Positions 9,429 to 16,830 of a stretch of 64,000 bases of DNA are shown piece by piece. The stretch is from CBDDFS01 sp965227255. Lineage in GTDB: Bacteria > Bacteroidota > Bacteroidia > Flavobacteriales_E > Vicingaceae. How positions within the stretch are numbered: position 1 is the stretch's first letter; each line of letters opens with the position of its first letter. Made by a program: the position numbers and the translations under genes. The stretch covers positions 186,001 through 250,000 of the forward strand of contig CBDDFS010000001.1 in assembly GCA_965227255.1 (NCBI GenBank), written 5' to 3'. Under the pieces are notes generated by a model. That model saw only the letters and a list, made by a program, of their open reading frames with translations, was not told where the DNA came from and did not search any database.

Positions 9429-9436
9429 CAAAATTA
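9429..9436 (-). promoter_or_regulatory. Candidate Bacteroidota -7 box for the nqr operon
   Basis: On the minus strand this reads TAATTTTG, matching the phylum's TAnnTTTG -7 consensus, 25 bp before the nqrA ATG. I see no well-spaced TTTG -33 element, so the call rests on the -7 match and position. Confidence 0.45.
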
Positions 9437-9491
9437 GAAGATTAGCCTTCTCATTGTTTGAATCTAGACCAAAAATAAGACAATATTTACA

Positions 9492-9510
9492 ATTTAGAAT
9501 CATTCTAAAT
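9492..9510. promoter_or_regulatory. 19-bp perfect palindrome resembling a Fur/PerR-family operator
   Basis: ATTTAGAAT-C-ATTCTAAAT: two perfect 9-bp arms around one central base. Its core TTAGAAT-N-ATTCTAA has the 7-1-7 layout known for Fur/PerR/Zur boxes. It lies between the divergent nqrA (start 9403) and T9SS plug gene (start 9571), 56 bp upstream of the nqr -7 candidate, so it could act on either. The regulator is inferred from layout only. Confidence 0.55.
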
Positions 9511-9570
9511 AATATGTATCCATTTAATTTTTTTAAGGTCTGCATAATGTTCTTTTAATATTGCCATTAT

Positions 9571-10890
9571 ATGTTCATGTACTTGAGAATTCCGGTCATT
9601 TTCTGTTTCTTTTTTCTTATGACGTCAACGCTTCATTCACAACTCGACAGCGTATCAAATGACTCCTTATCATTTGTCAAATATGTGGCCTATGATCATG
9701 TGTATGTCGACCGAATTAAAACTGTTCGTCTTAGAGCGCAGGGATCCGAGCACCCCGAACCTGTGATCGGGATATTCGCAGGAAGCAAATTGAAATTGGA
9801 ATTTGATGATCTCTCCGACGACTACATTGAGTATCGATATGAGATCATTCATTGCAACCGCAACTGGGCACCTTCCCTATTGCAGGAGAGAGAATTCTAT
9901 GAAGGATTCTCATCAAATATCCTGGAGAACTACGCCTTCTCAAATGCGACAAAAATTGATTTCACCCATTATGAATTACTCTTGCCCGGAAATGGCGAGA
10001 GATTTCTGAGATCCGGCAATTATCTCCTTCATATCTATGAGAATGAAACCGACAGCATAGTTTTGACACGCCGTTTCATGGTCGTAGATCCAAAATTGAG
10101 CATTCAGGGGAGGGTAGTAAGACCTGATGACGTAAGTCAGCGCGAATACGCCCAGCAGATAAAATTCGAAGTGAAGGACGTAAAATCTTACATGCAGGAT
10201 CTTGGAAACATCTATGTTCGAGTGAATAAGAATCACTCCTGGGAATTTTACAAAGACAGTCTGAAACCTTCCTTCGTTAATAATGACCTGCTAACATTCA
10301 ACAGGCTCGGCGACTGCATTTTTGAAGCTGGAAACGAATACCGCTTTTTCAACATGATTCAATTCCGCGATATTTCTAACAATGTAGAACGTGTGAAAAT
10401 TGATAATAAAGGAATGTACACTTTGTGGTTGCAGGATGATGAACCTCGCTCCTATTTACAATACAGCGCTTATGAAGACTGGAATGGGAAATCAATCTAT
10501 ACGTCCGATCTCAAGAATTTCAATCCCAATGAACTTGATTATGCCATGGTGAATTTTTCATTCAAACCAGAGGAGATCATATTAGGTCAAGAGGTGTACT
10601 TGTACGGTGAGATCAGTGACTTTAGACTGAGACCCGATTTTAAAATGCAATACAATGCTGACAAAGAAAAATATGAGCTGTCCAAATTACTGAAGCAGGG
10701 CCTTCACAATTACCAGTACGTCGTTGAGTCGATATACACCAGCGGTCCGGAGGAATCAACTTTTGAAGGAACGCATTATGAGACGGAAAACGACTACACC
10801 ATCTATGTCTATTATTTCAATGCCTTCGAAGGTGTGGATGAGCTGCTCGGCATTGAGAGGATCAATTCGAGGATAATACTTGATGAATAG
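9571..10890 (+). CDS. T9SS plug-domain protein (DUF5103)
   Basis: A 439-residue secreted protein with a signal peptide (hydrophobic core IPVIFCFFFLMTS, cleavage near SQL). The family hallmark YRYEIIHCNRNWAPS followed by FTHYELLLPG identifies DUF5103, whose Flavobacterium member was seen as the plug subunit closing the SprA translocon pore in T9SS. The rest is beta-rich, including an Ig-like central part and a C-terminal region with YLYGEISDFRL. It stands alone on its strand, divergent from nqrA. T9SS genes in this phylum are commonly scattered. Confidence 0.83.
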   Translation: MFMYLRIPVIFCFFFLMTSTLHSQLDSVSNDSLSFVKYVAYDHVYVDRIKTVRLRAQGSEHPEPVIGIFAGSKLKLEFDDLSDDYIEYRYEIIHCNRNWAPSLLQEREFYEGFSSNILENYAFSNATKIDFTHYELLLPGNGERFLRSGNYLLHIYENETDSIVLTRRFMVVDPKLSIQGRVVRPDDVSQREYAQQIKFEVKDVKSYMQDLGNIYVRVNKNHSWEFYKDSLKPSFVNNDLLTFNRLGDCIFEAGNEYRFFNMIQFRDISNNVERVKIDNKGMYTLWLQDDEPRSYLQYSAYEDWNGKSIYTSDLKNFNPNELDYAMVNFSFKPEEIILGQEVYLYGEISDFRLRPDFKMQYNADKEKYELSKLLKQGLHNYQYVVESIYTSGPEESTFEGTHYETENDYTIYVYYFNAFEGVDELLGIERINSRIILDE

Positions 10891-10895
10891 ATCAC

Positions 10896-10965
10896 TGGCC
10901 AATCGGCCAATTGGTGAATCGGTTTGCACTATTACAGGCCAGTTGGCCGATTAACCGATTGGCCA
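10896..10965. repeat. Inverted and reiterated TGGCCAATCGG words in a spacer
   Basis: The 170-bp spacer between the plug gene and apaG holds perfect 11-bp arms TGGCCAATCGG (10896-10906) and CCGATTGGCCA (10955-10965), with nested imperfect copies of CGGCCAAnTGG and GATTAACCGATT between them. The transcript could fold into a branched hairpin, perhaps a processing or stop signal. No U-tract follows, so a classical terminator is not supported. Confidence 0.6.
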
Positions 10966-11060
10966 TTTATCTCCTTATTTAAATCCATTATAAACTTCTC
11001 AGGCCAAAACAGCCTAAAATAAAAATGGGTAATATTGTTATACACCCATTGCGCTGAACT

Positions 11061-11447
11061 ATGGAAGTAGCTGTCACAGATGGCATCAAAATCTCCGTAA
11101 ATACGAAGTTCGAAGACGAGCTTTCTTCGCGCTGTAATTGTCTATTTTATTTTTCTTACGTAATTACCATCGAGAACAAAAGTGACAAGACTGTTCAACT
11201 TCACAGAAGGAAGTGGATGATCTTCGATAGCATTGGAGATCATTTGTTGGTGGAAGGAGAAGGTGTTGTAGGTGAAAAACCGGTAATCGAACCCGGAGAA
11301 TCATACACCTATGAATCTGCGTGCAAGCTGAGTTCAAGTATTGGCAAAATGTGCGGCATCTATTACCTGGAAAAAGAAGGGGTAAAAGATGAGATCTGCG
11401 TAAGGATTCCGGAATTCAGACTGGTTGCTCCTTTCCGTTTGAATTAA
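11061..11447 (+). CDS. apaG: ApaG-domain protein
   Basis: A 128-residue protein of the ApaG family, a single fibronectin-III-like beta-sandwich. The conserved stretch YVITIENKSDKTVQLHRRKW near residues 33-52 and the ending FRLVAPFRLN are typical. The gene is linked to Mg/Co resistance in enterobacteria, but the molecular role is unsettled; the domain also occurs in some F-box proteins. It has the normal length and no operon partner. Its stop overlaps that of the convergent TPR gene through TTAA. Confidence 0.92.
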   Translation: MEVAVTDGIKISVNTKFEDELSSRCNCLFYFSYVITIENKSDKTVQLHRRKWMIFDSIGDHLLVEGEGVVGEKPVIEPGESYTYESACKLSSSIGKMCGIYYLEKEGVKDEICVRIPEFRLVAPFRLN

Positions 11448-12082
11448 TTACCACACATCTGGGCCACAACGGTTTGAGCCTGCTCCAATCCTAACTTTGC
11501 CGCCTTTCTCCAGTCATCACAAGCTTTTTGAGTATCACCATAGATGTAATTCAAAGCCGCTCGATTGAAATAAGCATTGGCAAATTCGGGTTTAACCTGG
11601 ATGGCACGATTGTAGTCTTTCATGGCATCATCCATTTTCGATAATTGCATCTTCAATTGTCCTCTACCAACCAGCGCCTCTGCAGTTTCATATGTCTGAA
11701 TACTCTCATTGAAATATTTCATAGCCTGTTCGGTCGAATCATAAGTGCTGGTCTGCAGATCCCATAAGGCCGCCCCTTTCGCATAAAGTTCAGAAGCCTT
11801 CTCATAATTCTCGCTCAACTGCTGCACATTCGGAGTAAATGCCTCTTCACCTAAAAGCTTGGATTTTCTGGCCTGTGGACTTTGTACTTCTGAGTCCCCG
11901 GAATTCAACATAGTGATTCCCGGGATAAAAAAAATCAAAGCTCCGGCTAATAGTAATCCGATACTCACAGCTCTGTCTCTTTTATCCAGACTACCTTTTT
12001 TCTTGGCATTCGCAAGATACATCCATCCCGTGGAGGCAAGGAAAATGCCAATAACTGCAATTAATATCTGATCAGCCGTCAT
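11444..12082 (-). CDS. Membrane-anchored tetratricopeptide-repeat protein
   Basis: A 212-residue protein with two N-terminal membrane helices (about residues 5-25 and 39-58) followed by a soluble region with three TPR-like helix pairs. The best is KPEFANAYFNRAALNYIYGD near residues 163-182, with a following CDDWRKAAKLGLEQA, which is Sel1/TPR-like. It probably serves as a protein-binding scaffold at the inner membrane. It overlaps the stop of the upstream peptidase gene by one base (TAATG), so the two are translationally coupled. Confidence 0.82.
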   Translation of the reverse strand: MTADQILIAVIGIFLASTGWMYLANAKKKGSLDKRDRAVSIGLLLAGALIFFIPGITMLNSGDSEVQSPQARKSKLLGEEAFTPNVQQLSENYEKASELYAKGAALWDLQTSTYDSTEQAMKYFNESIQTYETAEALVGRGQLKMQLSKMDDAMKDYNRAIQVKPEFANAYFNRAALNYIYGDTQKACDDWRKAAKLGLEQAQTVVAQMCGN

Positions 12083-14217
12083 TATAAGTTTTCTTCAATG
12101 TATGTTAGCACTTTCTCCATTAGATGCACCCTGTCTTTGCCCCTGACATTATGCGGATGACCATTGTAAGGGAAAAAATCAACCTGTATTCCCTCATCCA
12201 CAAACCTCTTCACAAGATTGAAATTGTGCTGTGGAACCACAACGTCATCGCTCAATCCATGTATAAGCAATAGTTTACCCTGCAGATTCATAACATGATT
12301 TGACAAGTCGGTTTTCATAAATCCTTCGGGATTGGTCTCCGGTGTATCCATGTATCTTTCCGTATACATCACCTCGTAATATTTCCAACTTGTAACCGGA
12401 CCACCTGCAACTCCCACCTTAAAATAATTTGGATGTATCAGCATTAGAGAAGTAGTCATATAACCTCCATAACTCCATCCATGCACAGCGAGTCTGTCTC
12501 CATCTACATAGTCCAGACCCTTGAGATATTCAGCTGCATCAAGTTGGTCAAGCATTTCAAATTCCCCGAGATTCCTGAATGTCACCTGCTCAAATTCTTT
12601 GCCTCTGTTATAGCTACCTCTTCCGTCAACAGTGAATACGATGTACCCTTTTTCAGCAAAATAATTCATCCACAATGGGGCTCCACCCCACCATCGGTTT
12701 TTGATAAGCTGAACATGAGGGCCATTATATACATAAACCAAAGCGGGATATTTCTTTTTCTCATCGAAATCATGAGGTTTGATCATACGGGCATGTAAAA
12801 TTGCACCTCCTTTATTGGTGATCGTCATTAATTCAGGTTTTGAAACCTTGTATTCTTCCAGTGGGTTTGTCGATTTTAAGATGTCTTTTTTAACTATACC
12901 ATCTGAATCCGCAATCAGAGTATTCCCCGGAACATCAATGTTGGAAAATCGAATGATAAAATAATCTGTGCCGGGCGACAAAGAAGCGTGATAGGTTCCT
13001 CTGTTTTTCGAGATCCTCTTCGATTCCGCATTAGCAATATCTACTTTGTAAATCTCATTGTCCGTTGCATTCTCCCCGGTGCCTTCAAAATAGATATGTT
13101 TCTTATCGGACGACAAACCCAAAATTTTCGTGATCACCCACTCCCCTTTCGTCAATTGCTTTTCAGATTCGCCTTTCTTGTGATAAGCATGCATCCAGCC
13201 GTCTTTCTGGCTCAGGTAGATATACTCCGATCCGTCATCATTCAAAAATGTCAGAGGATGAAGAGGCTCGACATATTTTTCATCTTTTTCTTCATATTCC
13301 ACGCCAATCAATTCACCGGTGGCAGCGTTGAATCGTTGAAATTTTGAATGATTCTGATCCCTGTTCAGTGTAACGAGGATTATTTCCTCACCATTAGGTG
13401 TCCAGTTTATGGAACAGATATACGCATCCTTCTCCACATCGGTCTTCATCGTGACTTTCTTGCCTTCCGAATAAACCTCCAGACTAACTTTTTCACTTGG
13501 TCCGCCTGCCATTGGATACTTAATAGGATTTAAGGATGCAGGCGTGGTCGTGTAATCGACCAAAGGATAAGTCGTTACAGCCGATTGATCATTTCTGTAG
13601 TAAGCTAATGCGTCACCTTTCGACCAGAAGATCCCTTCCATGATGCCAAACTCAAATCTAGATGCCGCTTTTCCATAAACAATATCCTCAGTGCCAGCCG
13701 ATGTGACCTGAACTGCCTGACCACCAATTTCCTTTCGAAAAACATTATTCTCTTTCACATATGCCATGGCCGACCCATCCGAATTAAAATGAACATCGCT
13801 TACACCTTCTGTCTCATTCTCAAAAGATTCAATCTTGTCCTTTTTAACATTCCATCGATAATAGACTCCTTTAACAGAAAAAATCAACATGTTTTCATCT
13901 GTGTAGGAAAATCTTGGAAAGCCACTGACCTCCGCACCATTTGCCGCCATGAGTTCTTTGAATTCAGCAATACTCTTGAGCGTTGATTCTTTTCCTTTTT
14001 TTAAATCGTATGATATCAATTTGGCATCTGCTCCATTGCCTTTCACCTGAATGTATGTATTTGCGTTTAGCCAGATTAATCCTCGGGCCCTGTTCGGCCT
14101 TAGCTCAGTATACTGTTTAAGAATAGCATCGGATAATGTCAGTTCCTTGGTTTGACCGGAAACATTGTTTCCAATAAAGAGCAAGCTGGCCGATAGAAAG
14201 ATGATTAGATTTCTCAT
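12082..14217 (-). CDS. S9 family dipeptidyl peptidase (DPP-IV-like)
   Basis: A 711-residue secreted serine peptidase: signal peptide (ending near NVSGQ), an eight-bladed DPP-IV-type beta-propeller (residues 30-460, with EFGIMEGIFW where the family has its N-terminus-binding Glu), and an alpha/beta hydrolase domain. The catalytic serine is S582 in GWSYGGYMT; the acid is probably D657 (HGLSDDVV) and the base H689 (GHPHNV). Such enzymes cleave dipeptides from peptide N-termini in the periplasm. Cleavage preference cannot be told from sequence. First gene of a two-gene unit with the TPR protein. Confidence 0.92.
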   Translation of the reverse strand: MRNLIIFLSASLLFIGNNVSGQTKELTLSDAILKQYTELRPNRARGLIWLNANTYIQVKGNGADAKLISYDLKKGKESTLKSIAEFKELMAANGAEVSGFPRFSYTDENMLIFSVKGVYYRWNVKKDKIESFENETEGVSDVHFNSDGSAMAYVKENNVFRKEIGGQAVQVTSAGTEDIVYGKAASRFEFGIMEGIFWSKGDALAYYRNDQSAVTTYPLVDYTTTPASLNPIKYPMAGGPSEKVSLEVYSEGKKVTMKTDVEKDAYICSINWTPNGEEIILVTLNRDQNHSKFQRFNAATGELIGVEYEEKDEKYVEPLHPLTFLNDDGSEYIYLSQKDGWMHAYHKKGESEKQLTKGEWVITKILGLSSDKKHIYFEGTGENATDNEIYKVDIANAESKRISKNRGTYHASLSPGTDYFIIRFSNIDVPGNTLIADSDGIVKKDILKSTNPLEEYKVSKPELMTITNKGGAILHARMIKPHDFDEKKKYPALVYVYNGPHVQLIKNRWWGGAPLWMNYFAEKGYIVFTVDGRGSYNRGKEFEQVTFRNLGEFEMLDQLDAAEYLKGLDYVDGDRLAVHGWSYGGYMTTSLMLIHPNYFKVGVAGGPVTSWKYYEVMYTERYMDTPETNPEGFMKTDLSNHVMNLQGKLLLIHGLSDDVVVPQHNFNLVKRFVDEGIQVDFFPYNGHPHNVRGKDRVHLMEKVLTYIEENL

Positions 14218-14387
14218 AAAAAAGTCTTGTTTGCGCTAAAATAGGAATGAGTGAGGAAAAACTTGGGATTTAAGGGTTAAAAGTTGTACGATTTGATTCT
14301 ATTTCTCTTACAGCTTTCAAAGCTTAACTTTACTCGAGAAATTTTAATTCTCTTTTTCTCTATGTATCTGAAAGAAACATTTAGAAT

Positions 14388-14834
14388 ATGAAATCAGCTT
14401 TTACTATTGTCCTGCTTTTTATCCTCGCTTGTTCAGCCCCTCAAACAGAATCTGAAAAGTGGGACAGTGAAAACACACGCGATCTTTATCCTTCAGACGA
14501 CAGAGTGCAAAAAGCCACTTCTCAGACAAAATTTCAACTGTATCGATTTGTTTCTTATTTCAGGGATCACAAAGACGATACCGAATGGGATTTTTACATT
14601 AAGACTTCATTCACCGAAAATGGTGCCACAGAACATATGTGGTCGACTGTATATCTTGAGGATTCAAATAATTTCTATGCCATTCTTGACAATGTGCCAC
14701 AGTGGATGGAAAATGTAGAATACCTTGATTCACTGATCATTCCTATGGAAGAAGTTGAGGATTTTATCGTTTACAAAGGAGACAGCATCGTAGCCGGAGA
14801 TTTCCTTTCACAGTACCTGAAAGAGGAAGAATAA
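14388..14834 (+). CDS. DUF2314-like lipoprotein
   Basis: A 148-residue protein with a lipoprotein-type signal peptide: hydrophobic TIVLLFILAC with the lipobox cysteine at residue 15. The mature part holds a DUF2314-like core: DFYIKTSFTENGATEHMW followed by a short strand, then VPQW and a terminal DFIVYKGDSIVAGDFL. The family's function is unknown. It is single, with a one-mismatch -7 box (TAACTTTA) near 14325. Confidence 0.72.
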   Translation: MKSAFTIVLLFILACSAPQTESEKWDSENTRDLYPSDDRVQKATSQTKFQLYRFVSYFRDHKDDTEWDFYIKTSFTENGATEHMWSTVYLEDSNNFYAILDNVPQWMENVEYLDSLIIPMEEVEDFIVYKGDSIVAGDFLSQYLKEEE

Positions 14835-14863
14835 GCCATTTCAGTGATTCAACAAATTGAGCC

Positions 14864-14871
14864 TATCTTTG
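14864..14871 (+). promoter_or_regulatory. -7 promoter box for the exonuclease gene
   Basis: TATCTTTG, followed by CA, an exact TAnnTTTG match. It sits 19 bp before the TTG start at 14891, so the 5' UTR would be very short. Confidence 0.6.
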
Positions 14872-14890
14872 CATAAACGCCGATAATACA

Positions 14891-15496
14891 TTGACACAAT
14901 CTTCATTTCCATACAGAAGAGAGATCTCAAAAGAAGAAATAAATGACCTTGATCTATTCAGTTACAAGGGAAAGATCAGTATTATCGATTCCAAAGCAAA
15001 ACTCGATCGGTTCAATAAAAAACTGAATGGCAATAATGTTATCGGGTTCGACACGGAGACTAGACCTTCTTTTAAAAAAGGCATTCAATATCCTTGTTCT
15101 CTGGTTCAACTGGCTTTTGAAGACGAAGTTGTTTTATTCAGATTGAATAAAATCGGCTTTCCGGAGATGTTAAGAGATTACCTCAGCGAGATAAGTCATA
15201 AGAAGATTGGAATCGCTCTTCATGATGACATCAAACAACTCAAAGATATTCGCGATTTTGAAGCTCAGTCGTTTTTCGACCTGAACGTGGAATGCCCAAA
15301 AGTCGGATTTGAAAGTATTGGCGCGAAAAAACTGACGGCCATTGTACTGGGTAAAAAGATCAGCAAAAGACAGCAGGTCAGCAACTGGGAAGCAAGAGAG
15401 TTAAGCCCGGGACAGATTGCTTATGCCGCCACCGATGCCTGGATCTGCAGGGAGATTTATTTGAGGCTGAGAAAAGATGGGCTTTTTGATTCCTGA
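14891..15496 (+). CDS. RNase D/WRN-type DEDDy 3'-5' exonuclease
   Basis: A 201-residue single-domain exonuclease. Exo I is D54/E56 in IGFDTETRPS, Exo II has the aspartate in ALHDDIKQL (about residue 112), and Exo III has Y178 and D182 in YAATDAWICREIY: the full DEDDy set. No HRDC domain is present, so it is shorter than RNase D and resembles stand-alone WRN-exo-like proteins of the phylum. The start is TTG 14891, since no in-frame ATG is well placed and a -7 box lies just upstream. Confidence 0.9.
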   Translation: MTQSSFPYRREISKEEINDLDLFSYKGKISIIDSKAKLDRFNKKLNGNNVIGFDTETRPSFKKGIQYPCSLVQLAFEDEVVLFRLNKIGFPEMLRDYLSEISHKKIGIALHDDIKQLKDIRDFEAQSFFDLNVECPKVGFESIGAKKLTAIVLGKKISKRQQVSNWEARELSPGQIAYAATDAWICREIYLRLRKDGLFDS

Positions 15497-15636
15497 TTCC
15501 CCGCCCGTACCGAACGGTACGTTCGGGCGGGCAGATTCCAGACCTGCCTGCCGGCAGGCAGGTTCCAGATTCCAGATACCTTCAATTAATAGAGATTGAT
15601 TCTTAAGTCAAAATCTCAAATCGTTAATCGTTAATC
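15488..15636. repeat. Spacer with GC palindromes and reiterated GATTCCAG words
   Basis: This 140-bp convergent spacer holds a hairpin CCGAACG-GTA-CGTTCGG (15510-15526) inside outer arms CCGCCCG (15501-15507) and CGGGCGG (15524-15530), and a perfect 20-bp palindrome CCTGCCTGCCGGCAGGCAGG at 15543-15562. GATTCC/TTCCAGAT words surround them, and 15610-15636 reiterates AAATCGTTAATC. The GC-rich palindrome contrasts with the AT-rich surroundings, like a dispersed repeat unit. Either hairpin could stop transcription from both sides, but neither has a U-tract. Confidence 0.75.
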
Positions 15637-16101
15637 TCAGTTCAACTTCGATCTTGTCCAAACATCCGTTCTTCCAATCAGAGAAAATCCAATATAACCA
15701 CGAACATCTAAGGAATTGGGATTTTCTTCATCCATATTGATGACGCACGAATAGGTCTTTCCACTTTCAGGATCATAGATCTCACCATCTTCCCATTCCA
15801 AATCTTCATCGTATTCGAAATCAGTCAACAGATGTAAACCCAGAATGGGCCTTTTCTTTAATTTATCGTCAGGATTCTCCTTGTCCAGCTTTTCAGATCC
15901 ATCATCCTCATAAGGATTCTTTAACCAAACGATCTTACCACAATATTTACCGTCACAGTCATAGATCTTCACTTTGGCCTTACCATTCCCTGTTAACCAG
16001 ATTCCTTTGATCTTGTCGGCCTCTGCCTTTTCCGGCTGAGCCAATAGCGATCCTGATGCAAATGTGAACAGGACGAACATGCTCAATACAATACTTTTCA
16101 T
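15637..16101 (-). CDS. Secreted DUF2147 protein
   Basis: A 154-residue protein from ATG 16101, preferred over the far upstream start at 16182 because it opens directly with a signal peptide (MKSIVLSMFVLFTFASGSLL, cleaved near AQP). DUF2147 features are clear: IKGIWLTGNGKAKVKIY, then CDGKYCGKIVWLKNP, and the ending GYIGFSLIGRTDVWTR. These small periplasmic or outer-membrane-associated beta-barrel-like domains have no settled function. Single gene, divergent from hsp20. Confidence 0.88.
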   Translation of the reverse strand: MKSIVLSMFVLFTFASGSLLAQPEKAEADKIKGIWLTGNGKAKVKIYDCDGKYCGKIVWLKNPYEDDGSEKLDKENPDDKLKKRPILGLHLLTDFEYDEDLEWEDGEIYDPESGKTYSCVINMDEENPNSLDVRGYIGFSLIGRTDVWTRSKLN

Positions 16102-16288
16102 ACCCTCAATATTACTATTAATCCAAAAAATTGTTGTTTCCCTATTTACTGTCTTTTTGTCATGGTTGATTGATATTATCATGTCATTTTGGCTTATTTG
16201 TTTAAGTTTTTAGCACTGGTCCGGATTTTGAAACTATTCAATCAAACAACAAAAATTGAATTAATCATTAACTCTAAATATTAAAGAA

Positions 16289-16726
16289 ATGTCACTAATA
16301 AAATACAACAACAGAATGATGTCACCAGGAATCTTTAACCTTTTGGACGATATTTTCAGCGAAGACTTTGTAACACCAACACGATCTTTCAGAAGGGAGT
16401 CAACTCCGGCTGTTAACGTGAAGGAAGACGACAAAGCTTTTAACATTGAAATGGCCGTTCCGGGCTTTGAAAAGAAAGACATCAAAATTGAAGTGGAAGA
16501 AGATGTATTGAATATTTCATCTGAATTGAAAGAAGAAAAGAAAGAAGAAAAGGACAATTTCACAAGAAGGGAATTCAACTATTCTTCATTTAAAAGGTCT
16601 TTCAACCTTCCAGAAGATGTTGAAGCAGGTAAAATTGAAGCCAAACAAGAGAATGGAATCTTATCGATCAACATTCCAAAGAAAGAGGTTATACCTGCTT
16701 TGAAAAAGATGATTAAGATCGCTTAA
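16289..16726 (+). CDS. Hsp20/alpha-crystallin small heat-shock protein
   Basis: A 145-residue ATP-independent holdase. The alpha-crystallin domain spans about residues 35-130, with the opening PAVNVKEDDKAFNIEMAVPG, a K-rich loop (KEEKKEEKDNFTRREF) and the end motif NGILSINIPKK followed by a C-terminal I-x-I/V-like anchor (VIPAL). Monocistronic: a strong terminator follows 21 bp after the stop. No CIRCE operator is found upstream. Confidence 0.95.
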   Translation: MSLIKYNNRMMSPGIFNLLDDIFSEDFVTPTRSFRRESTPAVNVKEDDKAFNIEMAVPGFEKKDIKIEVEEDVLNISSELKEEKKEEKDNFTRREFNYSSFKRSFNLPEDVEAGKIEAKQENGILSINIPKKEVIPALKKMIKIA

Positions 16727-16747
16727 TCATATCCTACCTACCTGACG

Positions 16748-16777
16748 AAAGGTCCCGCAAAGTCGGGACCTTTTTTT
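16748..16777 (+). terminator. Rho-independent terminator of hsp20
   Basis: A perfect 10-bp stem AAAGGTCCCG / CGGGACCTTT with a 6-base loop (CAAAGT), followed by a T-run. It is the cleanest intrinsic terminator in the window. Confidence 0.92.
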
Positions 16778-16800
16778 ATGCCCTAATCTCCTTCTTTTAC

Positions 16801-16808
16801 TACTTTTG
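16801..16808 (+). promoter_or_regulatory. -7 promoter box for P5C dehydrogenase
   Basis: TACTTTTG, an exact TAnnTTTG match 22 bp before the ATG and just after the hsp20 terminator, as expected for an independent transcript. Confidence 0.6.
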
Positions 16809-16830
16809 CCGCTCATTTAAAATCAACGAC

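Noticed and set aside
16211..16225. TTAGCACT upstream of hsp20, similar to half of a CIRCE operator
   Set aside because: The second half (GAGTGCTAA at the right spacing) is absent, so HrcA control is not supported.
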